Positions 24,732 through 39,136 of a stretch of 64,000 nt of DNA are shown here, piece by piece. The notes beneath the pieces were generated by a model. That model had not been told where the DNA came from, searched no databases, and was given only the letters and a program-made list of their open reading frames with translations. Source of the DNA: Hyperoplus lanceolatus. Its lineage: Eukaryota; Chordata; Actinopteri; Uranoscopiformes; Ammodytidae. How positions within the stretch are numbered: the stretch's first letter is position 1; each line of letters starts with the position of its first letter. Location: assembly GCA_026929865.2 (NCBI GenBank), contig CM049410.1, positions 20,953,001 to 21,017,000 on the forward strand, read 5' to 3'. Both the position numbers and the translations under genes were made by a program.

Positions 24732-27700
24732 AATGAACTCCTGCCAGTCTGTGACTTCACCTAATGACCAATTAAATTGCCATCATTGTTTATAGGTTAC
24801 CCTGTGTGTGTCCCAGGATAAGATTCAAAATAGATTTTGCTGAATCCAGAACTGTCCAAAAAAGTCCTCTCTTTTTATTTCCTATACAGCCTCGAGTCTC
24901 ACTCGAGGTTTGGAACTGGCCCTCATCCTCTGCCTCGGTCTAGCAGAGTTTCGGCAACACAGCAACATTCATATTTCAACGGCAGAATATGAATTATGCA
25001 CAATAAGGAGCGAGAAGGAATTTAATGATGCCTCGCTGGAACAGTACTGCCTCAACAAACGTAGAGTGATTCCCCCTGTCTTCTAGCTGCGGGGATGGAG
25101 GTGCTGATTTTCAATACATTTTTGACCTCATCCATTCTTGTTGCTTACGGTTTGCAGTCGACGCACACGCAGGTTTGGGAGACGGGAATGAGGCTACCTC
25201 ACCCTGTCAGAATATTGATCCACTCTGACATCTAATGTAATGATTCTTTGTCAGTAAATAAATGACTGGGCAGGGTGGATTTTTTGGGTGGTATCACCAG
25301 TGACTTTTAATTAAGACTCCTCTGCCTTCTCCTTTTGACCTCGTCATCTATATCACACCCCAGCCAATGGGAGTTGATTTTTGTGTCATCCGGTGGGTGA
25401 ACGCCTTCTTCCACAGAAATTGGATGAGTTATCCCCTGTCGCTCGGTATAACCTTAATTTGGTACGCAGATAAAAAACCCCTCTCCCTGTCTTGAAATCA
25501 AATATTATTGTGTTACAGCGACAGTATAAACATGTGCCTGTATGCTATGCACAGAGTGTACAGTGCTTTTTTTCTGACTCTTGAAAAGCTTTGCACTTGA
25601 TATCTCTTTAAGCCTTGTTAACAACAGACAGACTCATTCACAAACATTTGATCTTAGCTCCAAGGCATATTTAAACATTTAAATCCATCCATGTCCACTG
25701 ATGCACGCCTGCGATGGCAACATCAGTGTTCATCAGAGACACAGGGATGTTGTGCAAAGATAATTATCTTTGACTGATCGTTGGTATAATTTGATTAGTG
25801 GATGTGATATCTGATAAATTATTATAATTAGCTTCCCTAACTTTATTGTAGAATGTATCAGCTTCTGCAGTTTTCAAATTTTTTAATTCCATTTAAATCG
25901 AAATGGAAAATTATTTGAATCGAAGTCTATTTTGATTTGGAATATTAGAAGACGTTCAGAATTTGAGCTTTAAACATTTTGAGACCTTGAGCTGTAATTT
26001 TTCCTGACCATATCTTTATTGTGTTTATTAACTTGGATTGGCTTTTTTATGTTATGAACTTGCATGTTAACCCCTAAAGGACTTGGAAACCTTTTTATGT
26101 TTTGTTTAAGCTTTCCTGCCGACCCTGACTGACAGAAAATCATACACTGGCATTATGCATGCTGATTAAAAAAACATGTCTCCTCTTTATGATATCAATT
26201 CTACACATCGGAGGTTAATATGGTATGAGAGATTGTCTTTGGAGGTGAACGGTCGGTGCATGCTAAGAACATAACACGGGATCATTTCTGCATGAGCAGT
26301 TACGTTGACATATACTATCACTTGGACCAAAAACACATAAGAAGGAACAGCAGTGGGTGGATGTTTGAAGGAGGATTCATAGATGTTTGATTTTTAGCCA
26401 AACGCTTATGTTTCTTTTTAATAAGAAAGCAGTTGCCTGGGAGCCGGGGTTAAAATAGAAAGGTGAAGGGCTGCGTGTTGGCCTGGTTTAGTGTTTGTTT
26501 ACCTGCGGTGCCAAAATACATACTGGCTATTAATTGGATGATCTGGATCATGACACAGAGAGTGATTTATAATGAATATTAATCATGCCCTATAGGGTGC
26601 ATACATTCAATGAATAATTAATGTATATCCTCATAGATTTTTTTCTGCATTCACACCTGAAATACAAAAAAAATTCCAAATCGCCACAGCCATCAAGTTG
26701 TTTTGTTTTAGCCATTTTCAAAAAGTAGGTCAAGGGAAATGTGAAGGTGTGATGTTGAAGGGTTCTTCATTTTTTAAAAGCTGAAATGTTTTTTTCAAAA
26801 TGTGTTATTTTGTCTGTGCATGGCCTCAGGCGCCCATTTGATAAAAGTCACAACACTGTGAATGCCTTTGGACATTTGGACGTGACGGGAGGCTATATTG
26901 AGATGACGGCAGACTGACTCTTTCAAAATGAATTTTTGTCTAAATTTAGAGATAGGCTGTCCCTGTTTGTGTGTCTGGTTTGCCTATAACGCTGGAATGA
27001 CATAGTGTGCTTGCCCAGAATGAGGATTTTTTTTGTTAGCTTGCTAGCATACGCAGAACAAATCTCCTCCTCCTGAAACAGATCAGTGAGACACAGAGGG
27101 CCACGCATCTGGATTATACAAACTAAACTTCATCCCTTATTCACAATGAATGGGCTCTGTCTTTTTAAATAAGACCTTCACCGGTCGTGGTTATTTTGTG
27201 TCTTCTGCACCAGCGTCTTACTATCTGCTGTGATTTCATATGCTGTCAATGTTCCTATTCAATTAAATGATAAGCCTTTTTTTTCACTTTTCAAATGAAC
27301 GTAGCATGGTCCAAACAATTTCCAGTAACAGAGGTTATTCAACTACAGTTTCAGGTCTTTTGTTAAAAAAAATATTAAACTTGAAACCTCAGAAAAAAAC
27401 ATTTCTTAGTTTCTCTTACCTGTCAAAGCCCTTGATGCTATTCTTGTTGTCCCAAGACGAAGGAAAAAGTATATCAATATGTTTGCAGAACTCGTGTGCA
27501 ACTCTCCAGACATGAATCCACTTCCAGGACAGTAAACTAGGTCTTTGGGAAGCTGCTTTCTGTTACACAAATTGGCGTTTTTTAAGCAGATAGAAGATTG
27601 TCTTATTTGTTGAAGACCTAAACATATCGCTTGTAGTTTTGACAGCACAGAGAGCAGGCTGGGAATTTGTCTGCATACAGCAGTGTAATCCCAAAAAGGT

Positions 27701-28690
27701 TCATTACACTAAACCTGCTTATACCTCATTCCCGAGTGGACAACGTGTAAGAAATACAGCTGCGCATACACAACTGCCTGATTTGTGAAGTTGTCTTTAT
27801 ATTTCCTTTGTTTACAGGAGTTTTTCTGTCCTGTTTTTTTTTTTACTGTTTATTCTGGTGTCTTCCTCTCGTTGTCTCTTACTTCATGCTGAGACATACG
27901 TATGGGGCTATACATTGAAAACAATCCCCAGCATGTGTTTCAGAGACGCAGGGGTCCTGGTTATCTGGAAGAGACTAATGATGTGTTTGTGCACATACCA
28001 TATCTTTTTTAACTTCAGAGTGGGTGTGCACTATTTTGCTTAGGAGCTGGATTGCTTGAGGCAAAATCCTGGCAGGACTTTGAGTCCTGCATCATTTATG
28101 CATTGTCAGCATCAGGATGCAATGGTTGCAACAGACTCAGTCCAGTGAACAAACATATTGACATGTTGCCATCCACTAAAGATTAAATTTAGAGCAATTG
28201 GTTGCTTCCCTTCGTTCCAGTGAAAACAAATCAAATTGTTTGCATAAAGTGCATTTCACACTCAAGTTCGTCCACATCAGACTGATTACAAAGGAATTCA
28301 TTTAAGGGGCGAACAGTTATAGTAATACAAGGGCAGTTAGAGGTATAATAAAGAGCAATAATAGGTTAGATGCCAACAGCGAAAATGTACAAATAAATAA
28401 GTTTAGTTGTGTGTACATTATGTGCAGTACACTTGCACATGAATGCATCCATGCATGTTTAGTGAACACAGCATGATGTGAAGGCTTCTCATTGTTTGTT
28501 CTTCTTATTTTTATTGTTTGCGAGAGCAAATTTGAGCTGCATGCCCTAAAAATCATTATACAGACTTTATTTGTAAAGTGATGCTATTTTTGCAGGCACT
28601 AGCTCCTTCAAGAGGCTTTAGGGTGATAGGCTTCGGTTAAGGTTTAAGGTTTCTGATAATGGACACCTTGTCGGGCCTTATCCCTTACAT
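24732..28690. other. unique non-coding stretch, no gene seen
   Basis: About 4 kb without inverted-repeat elements or coding sequence. Short reading frames have no recognisable homology. 26420-26600 is a dense, low-repeat block with several ATTA/TAAT cores (GCTATTAATTGGATGATCTG, ATGAATATTAATCATGCC) and could be a conserved non-coding element. Confidence 0.55.
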
Positions 28691-29889
28691 CAGGGGTGGC
28701 CACTGTTTTTCAGCTTGTGAGCTACTTTTAAAATGACCAAGTCAAAGTGAGCTACCACCTACTATAAGGGGTCAAAAGTCACGGTTCGGTACGTACCTTG
28801 GTTTTTAAGTCACGGTTCTGTTCTGTATGGTACAGTTCTCAGTTAAGAGGAAAAATGTGTGCAGAATTGAATTTTCACTGAGGGCCACACACAGAAAAAT
28901 CTACGAAGGGCCAGGCCACTTTGCAAAAATAACACATTTATCAGGACATAGCTGCTCTGATGTTTAGTTTCATAGTGTCTTCGTAAATTGTAATCCTTCT
29001 TCACGGCAACACTTTACTTGCACATTAAACAGATACACCCCCCCTCTTGTTAAATGCCATTGATACACCCAGTGTTTTCTGCTTTTGCGTCCAATGTCCA
29101 GCTGGATGAAAATAGTAGCCAGCCGCCCCTCTAAGGGTGGTCCGGGGGTATGCCCCCCCGGGAAAATTTTTAAAGTTTTTAAAGTGAAATGCATGAATCT
29201 GGTGCACTTTGAGAGGGAAATTAAGAGGCTAAAGCTGAAGAATTTTATATGAAAAAAAAATGGAGACACTGTGTCAGATGAATTAGAAGCTATTGGAGAA
29301 GGACACATGGATTTTCCATAATAATATTATTTAAAATAAAATATTATGCAGGGTCTTCTGGGATGGGCTTGGTGCTCTTTCTTTTATGGGACATATTTCT
29401 CTGTAATATAATGAGTGCATTTAAATTATTTAAAAATTAAAAGGGCCATATTACATCATATTTTTAAAATGTGCCACGGGCCAATCAATCAGTTTTGACA
29501 CCCCTGCACTAGTGGGTTAACTAAGAAATGCAAAAAAGTTTAGTAGTTTGGACACCCCTGCACTAGAATATGTCTGTTTGTGTGAACAGTCTTCCTCTCT
29601 CTGGCTGTATTTTACATAGTAGAATTTGTCACAGTGCAGAAGCCTCTCCACTTCCTTGACATGGATTAGCTTTGGTTAGCTCACTGTCAAATTAGAAAGT
29701 GGTGTCCTCTCTCCCTCCACCGAATGTCGGCGCATGCTCGCACGGCTCGTTCGCTCTTTCATAGTAAAAAAAATATAAAATTAAATTAAATATTTTTTAT
29801 TTTATTTTTTTTTAAGAATGCCACGCGATCGACCCACACTACCCTCGCAATCGACCGGTCGATCGCGATCGACCTAGTGGCCACCCCTG
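28691..29889. mobile_element. nested hAT element cluster
   Basis: The outer ends CAGGGGTGGCCACTG and CTAGTGGCCACCCCTG are inverted and flanked by CCTTACAT (28683-28690) and TCTTACAT (29890-29897), a 7/8 match to an 8-bp duplication; this marks a Charlie-like hAT. Inside are pieces of other elements: GTCACGGTTCGGTACGTACC at about 28777, a GGGCCACACACAG piece at about 28882, and two separate termini GACACCCCTGCACTAG near 29498 and 29551. The outer right end carries GCGATCGACC repeats. No transposase frame is recognisable. This is a nest of at least three hAT families. Confidence 0.75.
29085..29215. repeat. fragment of a further interspersed repeat inside the hAT nest
   Basis: The segment around GTAGCCAGCCGCCCCTCTAA and GGTATGCCCCCCCGGGAAAA is C/G-rich in an AT-rich setting and looks like part of a separate teleost repeat. 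I cannot name its family. Confidence 0.35.
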
Positions 29890-29897
29890 TCTTACAT

Positions 29898-30949
29898 CAT
29901 TGACTGAACACATCACAAAAAGTTAAATGTAGAAATAAAACTTTTCAAGATAGGAAGGAGAAACAATAGAGTTGTAAGAAGTCCTGGGGATTAGTAATAA
30001 CTGCACTCTTCAAATATATATAATTTATGTAAAGTTAAGAAAAATACCCTTGATCCTTTCTGATGTTGAAGCATAGTGAAGACATGATCAAAATAAGCCT
30101 TTGGGCTAACTTCTGACAAACTTGAATTTTTGGAGACCGCAGATCAGAATATTAAGTTTTGACATAACAAGACACTAACATTTAAAAATGTAGGAAGTTG
30201 TCCTAGTTTAAGGGCGAAGGGAATGAATTCCTTCTAAGGTCATCACTGCAAAATGTCTGGTGTGAAAGATACGGCGTGTCAAGATGTTGAGTTTCTGCAT
30301 GGCTGGCGGCGTAAAGTCATGATTCTGGCTCTTATTTGCATTCAGGCCCGCAACGCTTTCCATCATCCGGAGATTTATGCCTGCCACACGGAGGGTCAAG
30401 TGTGCTCCTTCAAACTGTATCTCCAGGCTGACGGAGGCATTGCTGGTGGTGCAGCAGTGCATAGTATATCATTTCGTAACATTTAGGAGCAGGAATTTAT
30501 GTTGATGGCAAATGTAAACCGTTGTCATGACCAGCAGAAAGGGGTGAGCAATCAAACATGATGAAAATATGTAGCTGTCAGCATTCCTCAGAAGCTTTGG
30601 ACTGGGGGTTAGATTTTACATGAAAGAAACAAAGGGAATAGCATGACATATTTCATCCATCCTAATGGTTATTTCTTACCAATGTTATCCTGTATTTGGA
30701 TTTTTTTAAAGCGCCATTCCATTGTAACTTTTAATTGTGACAGAATACACGGAAATAACTATCAAGATTCAAACACATATTTCACAAACAATTTTAAAAC
30801 TTCCATTCATTTTCTGAAATATGTTGCCTAAGCATTCCTGCATGTTTTAATAACAAAGAAAGTCTCATTTGAAAATGAATGCCTACACATTTGACACTCT
30901 TCCACACACAAAGTTCCCTCATTGGTGGCAGACAATGGGCCACTGGGTG
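29898..30949. other. unique non-coding stretch, no gene seen
   Basis: No supported coding sequence or repeat boundary between the hAT nest and the TTAA element. Confidence 0.5.
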
Positions 30950-32385
30950 TTAAAGGGGACATATTAGGAAAAACCAAACATTTCCGGTGATTGGGCGCAC
31001 TTTTTAGGTTATTGGGGTCCCTACCAGCACACACAAGCTTATAAAAGACAACTATGTCAGATTCTTCTGGGATACTTATTTCGAAAAAGGGGGGATTTGA
31101 TGGTCTGTTCCAAAAAACACCGACTGATGACGAAATTGGTCGGTTTTCATTAACATAAATACTCCCAAGGGAAAGCTCGCCAGAAACTCGGCAGTTGATT
31201 GGCAAATCAAGACGCCCCCGTTGGTAACCACACACAGCTGAGCCTCCACTGCTAATGCAACAACAGAGGAGAAGCAAGCTGCAGTGTGAGCTCATCCTCA
31301 AGCTACCATCACACCCCAGCCTCGAAGCACACTATAGGGCTGAATGTTTTTGTTAGGCTATGCCCAGCAAAGGTTGGCAATCTATTAGTGTGATCTGCCG
31401 TTATACTGGAGTGTGGAGGAGACTGTGTGCCTCGAGACTGAGAGACACCATCTCTCCTCTGGAAATGTAAGTAGTCCTATTTAAAAACAAATCTGTCCGT
31501 TTATGAGTTCAATGTGTGTAATGTGCTTTAATTTATCCCTCCTATAATAACCAAAGCCGACTGAAATGAGAGAATGTCTCTGGGTTAAAGGCCTATTTCA
31601 CCGGTGGGAATATGAAGGTGTATTGAATTCTGAGATTATATGTAGTATAAATGTGCAAACAAAATTGAAATTGGTTCATCCTAGCCTGAGAAAAGGCAGA
31701 AAGAGTGTTTTATGGTCTCACTGTCTAACCCTACATTTCTCTTTCTGTGACATCACAGAAAGAGAATCTGTGTTAGATCTGTGAGTCTGTCTGTGACACC
31801 CCCTGTGTGAAAAACAGACGGTGAAACTGTATGGTGTGTTGGAAACTGAAGAGTATTTGTTTGTTGTTGACAGTGTGTAGTTATGCAAGCAGTCGTGGTA
31901 CAGCAGTAGGCCTATTACATCTCCAGTGTCATGTACACTATAATAGACAGGAATACTGTAAGTTGCCTCTGCTGCTGTTTGTTTCCTGTCCATTATATTT
32001 CAAAAAGCACACAGTATCACTCAGAACTCGTTGCTTCTTGAGCAAGGGCTATACTGAATCTATTAGTAGCCTATCTTATTTAATAATGGAAGAAAAAATA
32101 TATTTTCATTAGTTTGTAGCTTTGCCATAACTACAGATATATGATGTATGTAGGCTACATGATGTAACATTGAATGTGCCATGTTTTACAGCTATCTGGG
32201 TGACCTGACGGAGCGTTGACCCACAAGGACCGTCACACTTTCTGTTCCATCAGAGGACTGTTCACTGGGTGGGACAGGTGGTCTCCTTCAGGGCCCACCA
32301 GCAACAACTGGACAGTTACATACAAGTTATGGCTTTGCTTCTGTTTGAATTATGTACACTTTAAATTTCCATTTCACTGGCTATG

Positions 32386-32391
32386 AATAAA
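32386..32391 (+). terminator. poly(A) signal AATAAA inside the TTAA element
   Basis: AATAAA in CTATGAATAAACTGC, followed by a T-rich run. It faces the minus-strand signal at 32629-32634 across about 240 bp, as at the end of two convergent transcripts. Confidence 0.4.
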
Positions 32392-32628
32392 CTGCTTTAT
32401 TTTTAAGGATGGTTTTGGTCTTTTTAAAATGTAATGATACCGTTTCAAAGAAAAAATCTTCAGAGAGATAAAGGGTTGAATTAAAAAAACGTATAAGTCA
32501 ATGCATGTAGATCGGTCAGAAAACTAGTCCAACATCCTGACTATGAAAATGTGAGTTTCAAGTAATCCTTTACTACACGAAGCAAACAGTGACAGTAAGC
32601 AACACAATACATGTTTTAACAGTAAAAC

Positions 32629-32634
32629 TTTATT
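32629..32634 (-). terminator. minus-strand poly(A) signal inside the TTAA element
   Basis: TTTATT on the plus strand (AATAAA on minus) in the run AGTAAAACTTTATTATAAAT. Paired with the rightward signal at 32386. Confidence 0.35.
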
Positions 32635-32895
32635 ATAAATGAGTGATCACAATACAAATGATACATTACCTACTAGATATTGAAAGGGTGTCAGATAATT
32701 TGCAACTCTGACTTTAATTTGTTCTATACTTATACTGATACATTCCTTTCCTGCCTCGTTACTGTACATGTTTACATGTTACCTCAGCATGGCTTCACAA
32801 CCCAAGCTTTTTAACTCCTCTGGGTTGTAGATCATTCCCCAGTTTAACCTGTAGAGACATACATAAAACGTTGTATGTTACAAGTTTAGAGAGTT

Positions 32896-33439
32896 TGTAA
32901 CGGCTGGATCAGGAGGACACAGGCGCGGAGACAGTAACAGTTTTAAGTAGATTTATTTTGGAAGTAACCAGCAGGGGGTTAGGACCATGATCCGGGGGGG
33001 AAGCTGGCTGTCATGGGGCTCCAGGGAGAGAGCAACGGGGCAAGTCCAGGGAGCTGAGTGTGAGCAGGCTAGAGCAGGCAGGCAGAGGGGTCCGGGTGGA
33101 AGTGCTGGCGGCGAGGGCTGGAGCTGGTGGCTGGAGTCAGGCCGGGAGAGCTGTGGCAGAAAAGACAGGAGTTAGCCAGGACAAATGCAAAAAGCGGAGC
33201 TGCAAACAGGTTAGCTTAGAGAGAGGACTGACTGTGTGGAAACAGAATCTACAATCTGGCAGTGTCTGGCAGGTAGGGCCGGGTATATGAAGAGCAGTTG
33301 ATTGATGATTGATGGCAGCTGTGAATGCTGGTGATTGACTCCAGCACACCTGACTCCAACCCTGCAATAGACCAGCACATAGACAAGGGTAAAAGGGAAA
33401 AACAACACAAGGGCTTGAGGCCCAAGCAGGATCATAACA
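32896..33439 (-). mobile_element. solo LTR, Ty3/Gypsy-like (fossil)
   Basis: A 544-bp segment begins TGTAACGG and ends CATAACA on the plus strand. On the minus strand it is a TG...CA unit beginning TGTTATGATCC with a TATA-like CATATACCC and an AATAAA close to its end. It is flanked by a 5-bp duplication GAGTT (32891-32895 and 33440-33444). No internal retroelement sequence lies beside it, so it is a solo LTR left after recombination. Family placement as Ty3/Gypsy rests on length, TGTTA start and duplication size. It is younger than the TTAA element it interrupts. Confidence 0.8.
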
Positions 33440-34233
33440 GAGTTGATGCATAAATACTTAGCTCATATTCTGTTACTGACTGTGACATATTTAAACTGTA
33501 TTTACCTGATGATAATGTCAGGGAAACCAGAAATCGTGATGCAATTTTCACAGTTTTCAGCTCAGACTCCTGCCTGACCAGGTTCAGTTGTAAAGCTTTT
33601 GGTTTAGAAGTGGTAAGTGTGCTGACATTTGCTGTAGAAATGAAGCTAAACATGGTACCATCGATCTCCATGCTGCATTGGCCAAAAGTAAACAAAACTG
33701 ACAGCTGGGCGTGTGCCATGCCCATATAGGTAGGTATAGAGTAAATGAGCAGGGCAGTGCATGCACGCCCATGTAGATCTGACCAGTCAGAGCAGACTAG
33801 GATTTTTGCGAAGGGGGGTAGATGTCAAAACCGACCTTTTGAGATAGAGGGCAGAGAAGGCTGGAAAAGGCGATGAAGAAATGGGAAATGGTAGAAAACT
33901 ATTGGGTTTTTTGAAAAATAAACCATGAAAACCTCTCCTAGTAGACCTTGGAAATACACCTTTAAAACTGAGATTTAGCATAATATGTCCCCTTTAATTC
34001 CCTTTCAGTGTGAAACTGGCAACCTCCCTTTTAGTCTTGCTGTGAAAGCAACACAGTCACTTCTTCTTTCTTCTACCTACGCACAGTATCCTTCCTCCAC
34101 TGGAACCTTTCTGTATCTGATTTCTCTAAGCTATAAACTAGACTTTGATTCAAACTGAGACAAACAAATCAACTCTAAACTTTTGAAGCATTTGATGCTC
34201 CATGGTGACATGAATTGTGATACTTCTCAATAG

Positions 34234-34716
34234 TGTTACGGCCGGCCATACCAGGCTCGTTAACCAGCCAGTAAACATTAAATAAACCAGACAAAAACCA
34301 ATAAGAATCAATGTTTAAACCATAAGGTAATTTATTAAACCAATCCCACAACTCAACTCAACCGGAGGCTGCAAAAGAAAAAGGAAAACGGGAGGAAGCC
34401 TGGGGCAGCCACACTTGGACTACAGCCCAGGTCTTCCTCCAACTAACCTATATCCCGGCCCCCCTAAAACCACGATCAAAATAAATAACACCACCTAACA
34501 GCCCTCCATAAACTAAATCATAATACAGAAAGCAGCAGCAGGTCAGCAGCCGAGCCATCCGCCGTCAGTCAGAGAGCAAGACCGGCACAGGCCACGCCTT
34601 TTAAGCTCCACAGGAGCAGGAGCACCTGCCGCTAATCAGGCCCTCAGGACACCTGGGAGAGAGAGAGTGTGGAGGAGCAAGAGGAGGGAGGAGCAGAAAG
34701 GTGGGAGCGCGTAACA
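34234..34716 (-). mobile_element. second solo LTR, Ty3/Gypsy-like (fossil)
   Basis: A 483-bp unit TGTTACGGCC...GCGCGTAACA, flanked by ATAG on both sides (34230-34233 and 34717-34720), which may be a 4-bp or slightly longer duplication. On the minus strand a TTAAAAGG box and a later AATAAA give the promoter-to-poly(A) order expected of an LTR. Sequence differs from the LTR at 32896-33439, so it is a different family. No internal region is present. Confidence 0.75.
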
Positions 34717-34720
34717 ATAG

Positions 34721-37750
<3,030 letters not shown>

Positions 37751-37754
37751 TTAA

Positions 37755-38126
37755 AGGTGCAGTGTGTAATATGACATCATCAAGAAAGTTCTAGAAAGTT
37801 CTAGAATGCAATGCTCCCTGGGTAACCCCACCCCTTTCGAATAATAACAGAAGCTACAGTGGCCTTCAAGGACAAGAACAATTCTAAATTCTAAACAATG
37901 CACCTGATGATATTCCAACTATGACGCTTTCAACATGGCGGCCACTAGACCTTGGTCCAAGGTATGGAGAAATATGGACATAAATGAGACCCTTTTTAAA
38001 GGAAAAAATAATAATTCTAAAAAAAAAAATCAGCTATTATGCACTAAATTAAACATACTTATGGATATAATTACTTTCTACAAAATCTGCTGGGAATTAA
38101 AACCCAAAATTCTACACACTGCTGGT
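37755..38126. mobile_element. AGGTGCAGTGTGTA-family MITE
   Basis: The 372-bp element has ends AGGTGCAGTGTGTAATAT and ATTCTACACACTGCTGGT, inverted with mismatches, bounded by TTAA on both sides (37751-37754 and 38127-38130). It contains AACATGGCGGCCACTAGACC in the middle. This is one of the commonest TTAA MITE types in percomorph genomes; non-autonomous. Confidence 0.8.
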
Positions 38127-38275
38127 TTAAGTGACACAAACTTTGTGAAAACCATAAGGTTCCTGTATCGCTCTGTCTTTTCAGTATGCAGCGAATGTCA
38201 GCTAGATTTTAAATTCTTAGAAGAAATAAACAATTTTTTTTCTTCCCAGACTGCAGATGTTTTTACTATGCTCGC

Positions 38276-39128
38276 TAGGGTTGCAAAGGGGTGTAAAGTT
38301 TCCGGTAAATTACCGGAAAGTTTCCTGAAACTTTCCACGGGAACTTTCGCTTGGGAATTTTGGGAATATTCAAAGTTGGAAATTATAGGAATTAACAAAA
38401 TGGCGGTAATTTAAATGATTTTTTTTCATAACCAACCATAAATCTAAACTTTTAAACACTGTGTTTGGTCATAGGCAGATATCCATGCAAAATAATACAA
38501 TCAAAAAACATTACATTTGAACAGATTTATTTGTAAGAAGAACTTTATCAAGATGATTATTTTATGAACAATCAATAATTTCAAATTATTACTCATCTGT
38601 CTGACCCCACCCATTCAATAAATAAAGTCAAATGCCCCCCCCCCCCCCCACACACACACCATGTGATGGAGGAATGCACAGAGCATGTAGGGGACGTGGC
38701 CTCAGTACCCCTGCAGTAGGATGTGTGCAATTTGCCAAGTGTACTTGCATAAAATCTGGTTGTTTTAGTCAAGATTATGCTAAAATATATTGTCCCCAAC
38801 TATATTTAAAATCAAAGCTTAAGCCTCTGTAAACCTGGTCTAGTAGAAATAAATTTATGATATGAAGTTGGGTGTCTTAATAAGCTTTAAAACAAAATCT
38901 GATTTGAAATTAAATGTTCATAAATATATTAAAACTTAGTTGAAAAAACTGCTTTTTACAGTCTAGAACGTTTGCCATGACTGAAATAACATAGTTAGGA
39001 GAATTTAGTGCATTTGGGTTGCTTTAAATTGAGTAAATTCCCGTTTATTCCCGTTAATTCCCGTTTATTCCCGTTAATTCCCATGGAAAGTTTCCAACTT
39101 TGAAAATTCCCGGAATTTTGCAACCCTA
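38276..39128. mobile_element. 853-bp hAT element, TAGGGTTGCAAA termini
   Basis: The ends TAGGGTTGCAAA and TTTGCAACCCTA are perfect inverted 12-mers. The flanks ATGCTCGC (38268-38275) and ATGCTCAC (39129-39136) match at 7 of 8, indicating an 8-bp duplication. Subterminal sequence on both sides is built from short GGGAA/TTCCC motifs (TTCCCGTTAATTCCCG repeated near 39040-39080; GTTTCCGGTAAATTACCGG at 38300), likely transposase-binding repeats. No coding remnant. A C-run of 14 at about 38635-38648 lies inside. Confidence 0.82.
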
Positions 39129-39136
39129 ATGCTCAC

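Larger units (their letters stand above)
30954..33993. mobile_element. 3.0-kb TTAA element, AGGGGACATATTA termini
   Basis: Inverted ends AGGGGACATATTA and TAATATGTCCCCT are each bounded by TTAA (30950-30953 and 33994-33997), the target of piggyBac and Kolobok elements. A solo LTR (32896-33439) has inserted, so the element itself was about 2.5 kb. Its left half looks transcribed rightward: a GTAAGT donor-like site near 31467, a TTTTACAG acceptor-like site near 32190 and AATAAA at 32386. Its right half has AATAAA on the minus strand at 32629-32634. No transposase domain is recognisable in any frame, so it is decayed or a derivative. Confidence 0.75.

Noticed and set aside
30828-31301. 157-codon minus-strand frame
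   Set aside because: It crosses the border of the TTAA element at 30954, so it joins unrelated sequences; no family resemblance.
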